This document shows, piece after piece, positions 20,183 through 29,229 of a stretch of 64,000 nucleotides of DNA. The stretch is from Ralstonia mannitolilytica (GTDB taxonomy: Bacteria; Pseudomonadota; Gammaproteobacteria; Burkholderiales; Burkholderiaceae). The stretch lies in assembly GCF_905397375.1 (NCBI RefSeq), contig NZ_CAJPVG010000014.1:26910-90909 (forward strand), written 5' to 3'. A program made the position numbers and the translations under genes. The notes beneath the pieces were generated by a model. The model had not been told where the DNA came from. It saw nothing but the letters and a program-made list of their open reading frames with translations, and made no database searches. Numbering within the stretch: position 1 is the stretch's first letter; the number at the start of each line of letters is the position of its first letter.

Positions 20183-21547
20183 TTAGACCTCGTATTGCAC
20201 CGAGGGGTCGTACAGCGTCTCGGGCAGATGGATGCCGAAGGCCTGCAGACGTTCCGAGAACTTGGGCCGCACGCCCGTCGCGCAGAAGTGGCCCTTGATG
20301 CGGCCGTCCGCGTCGATGCCCTTGCGGCGGAAGGTGAAGATCTCCTGCATGTTCACGACTTCGCCTTCCATGCCGGTGATCTCCTGCACGCTCACCAGCT
20401 TGCGATTGCCGTCGGTCAGGCGCGTCACCTGAACGACCACCGTCAATGCCGAGGTGATCTGCTGGCGCATCGTCCTGGGCGGCAGTTGCAGGCCCGCCAT
20501 GCTGACCATGTTCTCGAGACGCGTGAGTGCGTCCCGCGGTGTGTTCGCGTGAATGGTGGCGAGCGACCCTTCGTGGCCCGTGTTCATCGCATGCAGCATG
20601 TCGAGCGCTTCGGCACCGCGCACTTCGCCGAGGATGATGCGATCGGGCCGCATCCGCAGGGCGTTCTTCACCAGCGAGCGTTGCGTGATCTCGCCGCGGC
20701 CTTCGATGTTGGCGGGGCGCGTTTCCAGGCGCAGCACATGGTTCTGGCGCAGTTGCAGTTCGGCCGCATCTTCAATGGTGACGATGCGTTCGTTTGCCGG
20801 GATGTAGCCCGACAGGATGTTCAGCAGCGTGGTCTTGCCGCTGCCCGTGCCGCCCGAGATCAGGATGTTCAGCTTGGCCTTGACCATCGCATCGAGCAGC
20901 TGCGCCATTTCCGGTGTCATCGTGCGGAAGTTGACCAGGTCCTCGATCGTCAGCGGGTTGACGGAAAAGCGCCGGATCGACAGCAGCGGCCCATCGATCG
21001 CCGACGGCGGAATGATCGCGTTGATCCGGGAGCCATCGGGCAGCCGCGCATCGACCATCGGGCTCGATTCATCGATGCGGCGGCCAACGCGCGACACCAT
21101 CTTTTCAATCACGCGCATCAGGTGCGCGTCGTCGTGGAACGTCACGCTGGTCAGCTCGAGCTTGCCGCGGCGTTCGACGTACACATACTTGTGCGTGTTG
21201 ACGAGGATGTCGGAGATGGTCGGGTCGGCCAGCAGCGGTTCGAGCGGCCCGTAGCCGAGCATCTCGTCCTGCACGTCGGAGACGAGGCGGCGGCGTTCGC
21301 TCTCATTGAGCTGGTGCTTGCCTTCATCGACGATGCGCTCGACCAGTTGCGCCAGCTCGCGCTTGATCTGCTCGGGCGTGAGCTGCTGCAGGCGGCTCAG
21401 TTCCACGCGGTCGATGATGATCTGGTGCACGTCCTGCGCCACTTGCTGATAGGCCGCGCTGGTGTGGCCATTCGAGCCGTTCGCGTTCGTCACGCGTTGC
21501 GGTAGCGCCTCGCCGGCTTGCTGAAAGAGTTGTTCTCGCAGTGACAT
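20183..21547 (-). CDS. tadA: TadA/CpaF secretion ATPase
   Basis: 454 residues. Walker A is ISGGTGSGKTTLLNIL near residue 235, with Asp-box and Walker B-like segments DRIILGEVRGAEALDML downstream, as in VirB11/GspE ATPases of the CpaF type. It powers Flp pilus extension from the cytoplasmic face. The ATG at 21547 with GGAG upstream was chosen over a GTG 12 bases before it. Neighbours tadZ, tadB and tadC confirm its role. Confidence 0.96.
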   Translation of the reverse strand: MSLREQLFQQAGEALPQRVTNANGSNGHTSAAYQQVAQDVHQIIIDRVELSRLQQLTPEQIKRELAQLVERIVDEGKHQLNESERRRLVSDVQDEMLGYGPLEPLLADPTISDILVNTHKYVYVERRGKLELTSVTFHDDAHLMRVIEKMVSRVGRRIDESSPMVDARLPDGSRINAIIPPSAIDGPLLSIRRFSVNPLTIEDLVNFRTMTPEMAQLLDAMVKAKLNILISGGTGSGKTTLLNILSGYIPANERIVTIEDAAELQLRQNHVLRLETRPANIEGRGEITQRSLVKNALRMRPDRIILGEVRGAEALDMLHAMNTGHEGSLATIHANTPRDALTRLENMVSMAGLQLPPRTMRQQITSALTVVVQVTRLTDGNRKLVSVQEITGMEGEVVNMQEIFTFRRKGIDADGRIKGHFCATGVRPKFSERLQAFGIHLPETLYDPSVQYEV

Positions 21548-21592
21548 GATGGGCTCCACGCGATCGAGGGTTAGAGACGTGTCGGGCGCCTG

Positions 21593-22786
21593 TCAGGCCC
21601 GCACCGGCGCCGGTACATGGTTGGCATGGCCGAACAGCTTGCGCAGCAGGCCGTCGCGCTGCGGCTGCGTGGCAGGGAAGAGCTGCCGCGCCATGTCCGT
21701 CAGCGCGCGGCTGATCGGGCTGTTCTCGGCCACGTCCAGGACTGGGCGGCCCTCGTTGACAGAGTCGCGCACGGTGGCCGGGTCATACGGCAGCACATGC
21801 GAGACCGGCATCCCGAAGGCGCTTTCCAGGGTGTTCTGCGTGAAGGGCACGCGCTTCTCGTACTGATTGACGATGAGTTTCAGCCGTTCTGCGCGATAAC
21901 CGAGCGAGTGGCAGATCTCCATCAGCCGGCGGCCGGCACGCAGGTAGGCGAGATTCAGTTGCAGCACGGCGTAAATCGCGCTGCTGTGGTCCAGCACCAG
22001 GATCGACGCCGGGTTGATGTCCTGCCCGAGGTCGAACACGACCACGTCGTACATCGATGCGGCGAGCGTCAGCAGGCGTTCCAGATGCATCGCCTTGATC
22101 TCGCCGGCCTTGATCGGGTCACCCGCGCCGGCCAGCACGTCGAAGTCGGGGCCGACATGCGTGACACAGGTATCGAGCAGGGCGGCATCGAGCCGGTCGA
22201 TCTGGTTGCAGACATTGGCCAGCGTTGCCGGCGGGGTCTGGTCCGTCACCAGGAAGGCGGCGTCGCCGTATTGCTGGCAGAGATCGACGAGCAGCACATG
22301 CTTGCCGTGCCGTGCGCTGAGCACATGCGCAAAGTTGGCGGCGGTGAAGGTGGTACCGCTGCCGCCCTTGCACGACAGGAACGACAGCACCTGGCCCTCG
22401 TTGCGCGAGCCGGACAGCGCGTGGCTCGTGCAGCGTTGCAGCTCGTCGCGAAACTCGTGCGCGTCGGGCGGCCACGGCAGCACGCACTGCACACCCGCGC
22501 GCATGGCCCGCATCAGCAGGTCGGCGGACGGGTTTTCCGTCAGCAGCATGCAGAGCGTGTCGGGGCGGTCCGTCGTCAGGCGGCGCAGCTGCTGGATGTC
22601 GTCGGCGCTGAAGGTGGCAGCCTCCAGGATCAGCAGATCCGCGCCCTGCGCAAGCCCTGGCTTACCGAGTGCCTGGGCGGGCGCGGCGCACGTGCGGTGA
22701 ACGACGTGGCTGGTGGCCTGTGCGATCAGCCCCGCGAGGTATTGCAGGTGCGATTCGTCGGCGGATACGAGAGCGATCTTGGCCAT
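21593..22786 (-). CDS. tadZ: TadZ/CpaE pilus localisation ATPase
   Basis: 397 residues. The N-terminal half resembles an atypical receiver domain. The second half is a ParA/MinD-like ATPase with the deviant Walker A SCKGGSGTTFTAANFA near residue 140 and VVFDLGQDI as the switch region. TadZ localises the Tad machine to its polar or membrane site. AGGAG lies 7 bases before the ATG. It sits in the standard place upstream of tadA. Confidence 0.93.
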   Translation of the reverse strand: MAKIALVSADESHLQYLAGLIAQATSHVVHRTCAAPAQALGKPGLAQGADLLILEAATFSADDIQQLRRLTTDRPDTLCMLLTENPSADLLMRAMRAGVQCVLPWPPDAHEFRDELQRCTSHALSGSRNEGQVLSFLSCKGGSGTTFTAANFAHVLSARHGKHVLLVDLCQQYGDAAFLVTDQTPPATLANVCNQIDRLDAALLDTCVTHVGPDFDVLAGAGDPIKAGEIKAMHLERLLTLAASMYDVVVFDLGQDINPASILVLDHSSAIYAVLQLNLAYLRAGRRLMEICHSLGYRAERLKLIVNQYEKRVPFTQNTLESAFGMPVSHVLPYDPATVRDSVNEGRPVLDVAENSPISRALTDMARQLFPATQPQRDGLLRKLFGHANHVPAPVRA

Positions 22787-22867
22787 GGCCGGGCTCCTGT
22801 GAGCGTCTGGTGACGCGCCGCGGGTGGCGGCGCGTTTTCCTCTTTCAGCGTTCTTGCGTGGTGCGAT

Positions 22868-23176
22868 CTACCGGTCTTCCGAACTCAGGCTCCTGCCCGA
22901 TCCCACACCCACCGTGAAGGCGCTGACATCGGCCGACGGCTTGACGAACTGGGTGTTGTAGCGGTCCATGGCGGCGGTGGCGGCACGTCCGTCCACGCCC
23001 GTGACCGGGTTGGTGTTGGCCGATGCACTCGGGTTGAGCGTCTGCATGGCCCGCACCGAGCGGACGGCCTCACCGAAGTGTTTGTCGTACTCCGGGGTGG
23101 TCGTCATGCAGCCAGCCAGGGTGAGGGCGATTGCGCTGCAGCGTCCGGCCCGCGCCAGCTTCGAGGTGATGTTCAT
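22868..23176 (-). CDS. short lipoprotein in the RcpB/CpaD position
   Basis: 102 residues. The signal ends in the lipobox LTLAGC, so Cys22 or nearby would be lipidated. AAGGAG precedes the ATG at 23176. The mature part (TPEYDKHFGEAVRSVRAMQTLNP and a conserved-looking NPVTGVDGRAA) resembles the small Tad lipoproteins that stand where CpaD/RcpB is found. It is much shorter than a classical CpaD. A role in outer-membrane secretin stability is inferred from lipidation and position only. Confidence 0.8.
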   Translation of the reverse strand: MNITSKLARAGRCSAIALTLAGCMTTTPEYDKHFGEAVRSVRAMQTLNPSASANTNPVTGVDGRAATAAMDRYNTQFVKPSADVSAFTVGVGSGRSLSSEDR

Positions 23177-23204
23177 GATCGTCTCCTTGAAGGTTGCGAT
23201 CGGG

Positions 23205-25088
23205 TCAATCGTGGAAGGGCTGTTCGCCCATCGACACGAAGCGGCGTGCCTTCGGTGCCGGCGCGATGGGAGCCGGCGCGGGCGGTGTGCCGTTGTGGGC
23301 CGGTGCAGCAGGTACCGTGGCGGCTGCGGGGGCTTGCGGTTCGGCTGCGGTGTCGGCTGCAGCCGAAGCGCTCGCGGTGGGGGCTGGCGCTTGAACAGGT
23401 TGGGCTGCGGGCGCTGCAGGTGCAGCTTCGGCAGCCTTCGGTGCCGGCAGTGAGGAAGCCGGGGCGGCCATCGCGGCCGGTGCCTTGACCGGCTTGGCCT
23501 TGTGCCCTTCCATGTTGCCGTTGAGCAGGATCTCGCCCGTGTTGACCTGACCGAACGTATCCGTCGGCAGCGGGTAATCGGCGGGCAGCGGCTTGACCAG
23601 GCGCGGCGTGACCACGAACACCAGCTCCGTCTGGTCCTGCTGGAAGCTTGTGCTGCGCGCCAGCGCACCGATTACCGGCAACTCGCCGACACCGGGGATG
23701 GCCTTCAGGCTGCCCGTGATGTTGTTCTTGATCAGCCCGCCGATGGCAAAGCTCTGGCCGTCATGCACCTGCAGCGTGGTGGAAGCGCGCCGCGTGGTGA
23801 TCAGCGGCAGGATCTGCGTGTTGTTGGTGTTGGGTGAGGTCACCGATACACCGGTCGGAGAGAGCTCCGAAACTTCCGGTGAAACCTTCAGGTTGATGCG
23901 GCCGTTTTCCATCACCGTGGGCGTAAAACGCAGGCCCACGCCGAACGTTTCTTCCTGCAGCACGATGGTGGAGACACCGCCCACCGCAGCCCCTTGCGCG
24001 ACAGGAATGAAGATCTTGCCGCCGGCAAGGAAGCTCGCTTCCTGACCGCTGATCGCCATCAGGCTCGGCTCTGCCAGCACCTTGACGAGCCCGTCGCCCT
24101 TCTGCGCATCCAGGGCGAACTTCAGCGGCAGGCGGTTGTTCTTGCTGAAGTTGACGATGTCGTTGGAGCCCGAGAGGAAGTTGGCGAGCGCGCCGACCGA
24201 CCAGCTGCCGAAGGCACCGGCCACATTGAGTGCCGAGCCCATCTGGTCGATCAGGGTCTTGGAGACTTCCGCCACCTTCACTTCCAGCATCACTTGTTGC
24301 GGGGCTTCGACCGCCATCATGTTGATGATGCGTGGGCTGCGCAGCGGCGCGCCATTCTGCCCGCCTGCATTCATCTGGCCGGTGGCTTGTTGACCACCGC
24401 CGCCTTCTTCTCGCACGGGGCCGCGCGCCTGACGCGTGACAAACGCATTGGCGATGTCGACGATCTTCTGCGCCTGCACCGAATCGCTCACCGTGCCGCC
24501 CAGCACGATGCTGTCGGCGGCGGCAGAGACTTCAACGTTCTTCGCGCCCGGCACCAGGCGGCGCAGCGCGGCTTGCAGGCCGGCCGGGTCTGCGCCCACC
24601 GACACATCAATGACCGTGCACGATCCGCTGCGGCCCTGCACGATCATGTTCGTGGAGCCGACTTCCAGCCCCAGCACGTACAGCGTCTGCGGCGACACCA
24701 GCATCGCCTGCACCACGCGCGGGTTGCCGACGGTGCGGCTGCGTACGGCTTCCGGCAGCTGCACCATCGTCGATTTGCCGATGGGGACGGTCACCTCGCT
24801 GTGTTCGCGCATGGCGCCGGTGCAGTTCGGCCCCTTGGGTGCCGAATCGCGGCTGGCTTCTGCGTTGCTTGCGCTGCCGATGGTCAGCTGGATCGGCCCG
24901 CTGGCCGACATGTGCATCGGCTTGGCTGGCGCCGCCGCGTTGTTGGTCAGGATGGCGGATTCCACACCGACCTGCGCGTGCGCCGAACCTGCCCAAAGCC
25001 CCGCCAACATGGCCACTGCGGTTGCAGTCGCCTTCATGTACGTCCCCATGCAGCGTGTCTCGCCGCGTTGCGTGATGAGTCGGTTCAT
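23205..25088 (-). CDS. rcpA: RcpA/CpaC outer-membrane secretin
   Basis: 627 residues. The ATG at 25088 has GGGGGA upstream; the leader then contains a Sec signal (ATAVAMLAGLWAGSAHAQ). An N-terminal pilus-assembly domain is followed by a BON-like segment (GLQAALRRLVPGAKNVEVSA) and the secretin domain, with VPVAQGAAVGG and the C-terminal amphipathic QTELVFVVTPRLVKPL. The last 100 residues are an Ala/Pro-rich tail. It forms the outer-membrane pore for Flp pili. Confidence 0.93.
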   Translation of the reverse strand: MNRLITQRGETRCMGTYMKATATAVAMLAGLWAGSAHAQVGVESAILTNNAAAPAKPMHMSASGPIQLTIGSASNAEASRDSAPKGPNCTGAMREHSEVTVPIGKSTMVQLPEAVRSRTVGNPRVVQAMLVSPQTLYVLGLEVGSTNMIVQGRSGSCTVIDVSVGADPAGLQAALRRLVPGAKNVEVSAAADSIVLGGTVSDSVQAQKIVDIANAFVTRQARGPVREEGGGGQQATGQMNAGGQNGAPLRSPRIINMMAVEAPQQVMLEVKVAEVSKTLIDQMGSALNVAGAFGSWSVGALANFLSGSNDIVNFSKNNRLPLKFALDAQKGDGLVKVLAEPSLMAISGQEASFLAGGKIFIPVAQGAAVGGVSTIVLQEETFGVGLRFTPTVMENGRINLKVSPEVSELSPTGVSVTSPNTNNTQILPLITTRRASTTLQVHDGQSFAIGGLIKNNITGSLKAIPGVGELPVIGALARSTSFQQDQTELVFVVTPRLVKPLPADYPLPTDTFGQVNTGEILLNGNMEGHKAKPVKAPAAMAAPASSLPAPKAAEAAPAAPAAQPVQAPAPTASASAAADTAAEPQAPAAATVPAAPAHNGTPPAPAPIAPAPKARRFVSMGEQPFHD

Positions 25089-25237
25089 GGTGATCCCCCA
25101 GATTGGTTGTTCTGCAAGACAAGGCCGGTTATGTGTTGCCTGAGACCGTGCCCGAGCCCTCTTCCTGGGGCCTTTGGTCTGTTCTTCCTGTAGTGTTGTT
25201 GATCGTTGCCCGTGACTTTTGGGTGATGCGCTTCGCT

Positions 25238-26095
25238 TCAGAAGCACTCGGCGCCGCGATCCACGCCGGCAATCACGCCGATGCAGTTGCCGGGCGCGCG
25301 CTGCGCAGCAGCCACGCGGCGTACCACCTGCACCGTCTTGACCACCGGCACTGCCACGGCCGCCGTGATCTTGGGCTCCTTGAGCAGCGTGCTCTTGGTC
25401 GCGCCGGTGGTGTCGGCGGGTTGCGGGTCGATCTGGTTGCGCAGCACCAGCGAGAGCGTGCCCACGCTGCGTGCGAGGTCGAGCTTCTCGGCTTGTTCCG
25501 GTGTGACTTCCAGCGTGACGGCGTTCACGACCTTGGGCTTGGTGTCGTCGCGGTTGACCTCTTGCGCGACGGCCAGCACCAGGATCTTTTCCAGCACGAT
25601 CTTCGAGATCGACTGATCGGACCGATCGCTCGCCGCTGCCTTGCCGTCTTTGTTGTCTTGCAGCGTGTTGACGATGATGTCGACGTAGCTGCCCGGCAGC
25701 GCGAAGCCCGCCACGCCCACCACGTCATTCACCCGTACGGTGATGGCGCGCTTGCCTTCGGCAATGACGGCCGACAAGCCGCCTGCCGTGCCCTGCGGCG
25801 TGAGCTTCGATTCCAGTACCGGCTCGCCGCGCGTCAGGCTGGCGCGCACGACGCGGCCGCTGAGCGCTTGCGCGTCGGAGATGGCGCCGGGCGGCAGGCT
25901 GGCGGTCGGCCAGTCCACCACCTTGATGAAGTCTGGCGACAGGCGCTGGCCGAGGTCAATGTCGGCGGCGGCTACGGCCACCTTGGTGATGCCGCTGCTG
26001 CTTTGCTGCGTGAGCCAGCGCGAGGCGAAGACCACCGCCGCAAGGCCGGCGATCGTGGCGATCAGCAACATGGAGAGAATGCGCAGGTTTTTCAT
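25238..26095 (-). CDS. cpaB: CpaB/RcpC pilus assembly protein
   Basis: 285 residues with an N-terminal membrane anchor (LSMLLIATIAGLAAVVFA) followed by a SAF domain (residues about 40-105: VAAADIDLGQRLSPDFIKVVDWP) and the CpaB-type beta domain (RAITVRVNDVVGVAGFALPGSYVDI). CpaB helps the secretin assemble and links it to the periplasm. No strong ribosome-binding site is visible. It precedes the secretin gene by 149 bases. Confidence 0.93.
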   Translation of the reverse strand: MKNLRILSMLLIATIAGLAAVVFASRWLTQQSSSGITKVAVAAADIDLGQRLSPDFIKVVDWPTASLPPGAISDAQALSGRVVRASLTRGEPVLESKLTPQGTAGGLSAVIAEGKRAITVRVNDVVGVAGFALPGSYVDIIVNTLQDNKDGKAAASDRSDQSISKIVLEKILVLAVAQEVNRDDTKPKVVNAVTLEVTPEQAEKLDLARSVGTLSLVLRNQIDPQPADTTGATKSTLLKEPKITAAVAVPVVKTVQVVRRVAAAQRAPGNCIGVIAGVDRGAECF

Positions 26096-26458
26096 TTCCC
26101 AACCCCACTCAGATGGTTCTCAATCCCACCGCCACCTGGTCCGAAGACACGTAGCGGGCATGCACGGCCGGCCAAGGCACCGGTCAGCCGAAGAAGAGGG
26201 GGAGGCGGGCGGTGCGTGCCAGGATGGGCGAGGTCCACAGGCGTGGCGATGGGGCGCCGCGCAGGTCCTGGCTTGCCCGATGGTGCGACTGGATTGACGC
26301 ATGTCACTTCTCCCCGGTCCCGGACCGTTCTTGCGTGGTCCTTGATGCCTTGTGTGTCTGGCGCGTGCCTGGTGGCGTTCATTCCGTCAGGCTGGCTGCG
26401 GCGACGCCGTGTGCTTGTCTTGCACCGCATCGGCACGCGTCAGGGGTTCCCCCCTCGG
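26096..26458. other. 363-base gap inside the tad cluster
   Basis: The gap separates tadV from cpaB. An open frame on the minus strand covers most of it but is Arg/Pro-rich without a ribosome-binding site or recognisable fold, so I leave it out. No promoter, hairpin or repeat was identified with confidence. Confidence 0.5.
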
Positions 26459-27001
26459 CTACAACACTCCCCACTTCACCAGCAACGTGCCCGCGGCAAA
26501 CGCCACCGCGTACGGCAACTGGATCGTTCCGCTGCGCTTGCCCCCGCTGTCCGGCGAAGGCACGGCCTTGCCACCGAACGGCAGCGACATCAGCAGCGTT
26601 GAAACTCCTGCCAACGAGCGTTGCGCGTCACGGCGCAGCAACACCATGGCAAGCGCGAGCACCCCGCCTGCCAGAAAACTCACGAAGGCAATGTGGAAGG
26701 CGCCGAAGGGCCCCATGAAGGCACCGATCGCGCCCATCAGCTTCACGTCGCCGGCGCCCATGCCACCGAGCAGATAGACGCCGATGCACAGGCCCATGCC
26801 CACCGCTGCGCCACCGAGCCAGGCGAGCGCGCCAGCGGTGAAGCCCTGTGTGAGGCATTGCGCGAGAAGCGCTGCCACGAGGCCCGATGCCACCAGCCAG
26901 TTCGGGATGCGGCGCGAGCGCACGTCGCTCGCCGCGGCCATCACGATGAGCACGATCAGGCTGAGGTTCGCCAGGGCGCTCAGGCTTGTCAGGGTGGTCA
27001 T
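26459..27001 (-). CDS. tadV: TadV/CpaA prepilin peptidase
   Basis: 180 residues, five to six membrane helices. The two catalytic aspartates are in ASDVRSRRIPNWL (residues about 26-38) and GAGDVKLMGAIGA (near residue 85, GxGD motif), as in A24 prepilin peptidases lacking the methylase domain. It cleaves Flp and TadE prepilins after glycine. GAGAGG precedes the ATG. It lies directly downstream of flp. Confidence 0.94.
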   Translation of the reverse strand: MTTLTSLSALANLSLIVLIVMAAASDVRSRRIPNWLVASGLVAALLAQCLTQGFTAGALAWLGGAAVGMGLCIGVYLLGGMGAGDVKLMGAIGAFMGPFGAFHIAFVSFLAGGVLALAMVLLRRDAQRSLAGVSTLLMSLPFGGKAVPSPDSGGKRSGTIQLPYAVAFAAGTLLVKWGVL

Positions 27002-27123
27002 CTCGGGTTCCTCTCGGGCGATTGTTCTGGCTGTCCGCGCGGCAGCGGGTGCCGCGGGCCAGCGTGTATTCGGCCGGATCAGGCCCGGGGCTGCCGGACC
27101 TGACCTGGGCGCACTGGCACTGC

Positions 27124-27300
27124 TCAGGCGGCGGCCGTCGACAGCTGGGTTGCGATCGAATTCCAGATGGCGCCGACCGCGGTCTTGACGGTGGTGCCGT
27201 AGGTCACCATCACCAGAGCCACAAAGGCCAGCAGCAGTGCGTATTCCACGCCGGCTGCACCGTCTTCTTCGCGCACGAAACGCTTGATCATGGCTTTCAT
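27124..27300 (-). CDS. flp1: Flp-type major pilin
   Basis: 58 residues. A basic leader MKAMIKRFVREEDG ends in glycine, followed by AAGVEYALLLAFVALVMVTYG with Glu at +5 and Tyr at +6: the Flp prepilin motif. GAGGAG stands 6 bases before the ATG at 27300. It is the likely major subunit of the Tad pilus, immediately upstream of the prepilin peptidase gene, with a long untranslated region upstream containing a pentanucleotide repeat. Confidence 0.95.
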   Translation of the reverse strand: MKAMIKRFVREEDGAAGVEYALLLAFVALVMVTYGTTVKTAVGAIWNSIATQLSTAAA

Positions 27301-27835
27301 TTCAATCTCCTCACGTCATGGTTCAAGGAAAGGCGCACCGCTGAAGATCGGGCGCTGGGTTCTGGCCAGACAAGCCGGCCAAGGCCAAACCAGGGGTTCC
27401 GGAGATCGTGTGCGCACACCGGTGCCACACCGGCGCGAAGGCCAGCATGTTCCGGAGCACGACAACACCAAGAGGCTCCCCCGACTTCACCAGTTCTCAG
27501 GGCTCGCACCGGCGTGGCCGCTGGTGGTCGCTCGCCCGGACATCGCCGCAAATCGCAGCAGGTGCCCACTGGGCGCCGTGGGCTGGTCCACCATTCCTCC
27601 AGGGACCGGCTCACGCCTGAAAGTGCAACAACTTCGGTGTTCGCCACAGGCGCTCCCGGCGGGTTGCCGGTCCCTGCAGCCGGCTGGCCTCTTTGTGCCA
27701 GCGCGTTGACAACTTCCCCGTACGTCTTCTGTTCTGTTCTGTTCTGTTCTGTTCTGTTCGCTGCGCTGCTCGTCCGGCATGCGCTGTGTGCGACTGGCCC
27801 GTGCGGCGATTGCGTGCTACCCAGGCCTTGGAATA
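27301..27835. other. gap between the two Flp pilin genes
   Basis: About 535 bases. It contains the TTCTG pentanucleotide repeat at 27727-27759. Open frames here are low-complexity and lack ribosome-binding sites. A promoter for flp1 is expected here, but no convincing -35/-10 or -24/-12 pair was found by eye. Confidence 0.5.
27727..27759. repeat. pentanucleotide tandem repeat (TTCTG, six units plus TTC)
   Basis: Six perfect TTCTG units followed by a partial unit. It lies in the intergenic region between the two flp genes, 427 bases upstream of the flp1 start. Tandem repeats of this size can vary in copy number by slipped-strand mispairing; here it is not inside a recognised gene. Confidence 0.9.
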
Positions 27836-28051
27836 TCAACCACCCGGACCACCGCCCTGCGAGCCCGATGATCCGAACCCACCAGGTGTCATCAACACCG
27901 ATACCGCGTTGCTCCAGAAATCGCCCACGCTGGTTTCGACGCTCGCCATGACGCTGACCAGCACCAACGCCGCCATCACCATCAGTAGCGCGTACTCCAC
28001 AGTGGCCGCGCCGGTCTGGCAGTGCTTGATGTGTGCGTCCCTGGTTTTCAC
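27836..28051 (-). CDS. flp2: second Flp-type pilin
   Basis: 71 residues from a GTG start with GGGGGG about 6 bases upstream. The leader ends HCQTG, followed by AATVEYALLMVMAALVLVSV: Glu at +5 and Tyr at +6 match the Flp prepilin site. It differs from flp1 by a longer C-terminus rich in glycine (GGFGSSGSQGGGPGG). It could be an alternative or minor subunit of the same fibre. It lies upstream of flp1 on the same strand. Confidence 0.82.
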   Translation of the reverse strand: MKTRDAHIKHCQTGAATVEYALLMVMAALVLVSVMASVETSVGDFWSNAVSVLMTPGGFGSSGSQGGGPGG

Positions 28052-28687
28052 ATCGCACCCCCCCAAGGTGTATGGCGCTTATGCTCTTTTGTTCCTAAAC
28101 AGGGCCGCGCTATGGCGGCGGAAGCCACAGAGCGACGAGCGTGCCATTGCAGCCAAGTCCTTGATTTTCAAAGGGTAGGGACGCGGGTAAGGGCGGGGAC
28201 GCGACGAAGCGGCGCGCCTTGTTTCCCCGGGCACCGGGCGCGCTTTGTGCGCGATGCGATATAGCAAACGGTTACGCACTTTCGATTTGCGCAAACGCCA
28301 AACGTGAAAGTGATGCGAAGGCGCTGTATGCGCAAACAACCCGCGGGTTAGCCCGCATGCACGTGGACGCTGTGAATGCGTGCATTCCTGCAACATGGCG
28401 GCCTTTGACGAGACACGCTCCGGTGCGTGGCAGCCGACCGTGGCGGCGCGGGTGCGGGGCCGCTCTGGATAGGGGTTCAGGGAAGAGGGGACAGCGTGAT
28501 CGGTCAGACAGCCTAGAGCGGACGGTGGGCCTGACCTCGATGCCCGATGCGGTGGCGTCGGGCGGCTCATGCGGAAGGATTAGGCGCACGGCCGACAGCG
28601 ATGGCGAGTGGGCGCCGGTCAAAACGGTTTCAGTCGTGAAACACGGCGGACGCGGCAGCAGGCGAAAAGGGCTCAAGCGCAGAGCGG
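28052..28687. other. gap upstream of the tad cluster
   Basis: About 636 bases between the flp2 start and the TPM protein stop. Open frames exist but look like high-G+C noise. A small hairpin lies at 28343-28356. This is where the promoter of the tad cluster should be; I could not assign one with confidence. Confidence 0.45.
28343..28356. repeat. short perfect hairpin GCGGG-TTAG-CCCGC
   Basis: A 5-bp stem with a TTAG loop in the gap upstream of flp2. A near-identical GCGGGC-TTA-GCCCGC occurs at 52482-52496 in the leader of rfbB. Confidence 0.5.
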
Positions 28688-29212
28688 TTACAGCACGACC
28701 GGCCGATCGCTCAACTCATTCGCGCGCGGCGCACCGTCGGACGGCGCATGCGTGGCCAGCAGGTCATTGATCTGCGCCAGCGCTTCCAGCACGGGTGCCA
28801 TCGACACACGCTGCGCAAAGCCGCCCGTGATCGTGTCGCAGATGGCGCGCCACGTGTGCGCGTCGACTTTGGCGGCGATGCCGTGATCGGCCAGGATCTC
28901 GACCGCGTGGTCGGCGAGGTTGATGTAGAGCAGCACGCCCACGTGTTCGCGGGTGTTCCACACCTCCAGCAGGCCGAACAGCGTGCGGGCGCGCTCGCGT
29001 GGCGTGATGCCGGCCCACGCATCGCGCACGGGAAGGGCGCTTTCGATGACGACGCGCACCTCGCCGCGATGGCGTTGTTCGCCCTCTCGCACGGCCGCTT
29101 CGAGCTGCTGCAGATCGGCGAGCGGGAACGCGCGCCGCGCGCGCGACGGCGTCGTGAGCAGATGGGCCAGGGCCCGGCGGGCGCCGCGATGGTGTCGGGT
29201 ATGGGAAGCCAT
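28688..29212 (-). CDS. TPM-domain protein (cytoplasmic-looking)
   Basis: 174 residues. After a basic start (MASHTRHHRGARRALAHLL) comes a TPM domain: FPLADLQQLEAAVREGEQRHRGEVRVVIES, then TREHVGVLLYINLADHAVEILADHGI. No signal peptide or glycine-rich tail. TPM domains occur in YgcG-type proteins and in photosystem II repair factors; the bacterial role is unclear. It follows the YgcG-like gene by 17 bases in an operon with lemA. Confidence 0.85.
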   Translation of the reverse strand: MASHTRHHRGARRALAHLLTTPSRARRAFPLADLQQLEAAVREGEQRHRGEVRVVIESALPVRDAWAGITPRERARTLFGLLEVWNTREHVGVLLYINLADHAVEILADHGIAAKVDAHTWRAICDTITGGFAQRVSMAPVLEALAQINDLLATHAPSDGAPRANELSDRPVVL

Positions 29213-29229
29213 GGTCGCGTCGTCTGTCG

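Noticed and set aside
18839..21505. An 888-codon plus-strand frame through tadABC
   Set aside because: Opposite strand of tadC, tadB and tadA, whose ATPase and platform motifs are clear.
27727..27759. Pentanucleotide array considered as a CRISPR-like repeat
   Set aside because: Units are contiguous without spacers; it is a simple tandem repeat.
28079..28676. Several 130-160 codon frames in the gap upstream of flp2
   Set aside because: They overlap each other on both strands, lack ribosome-binding sites and show no protein family character.
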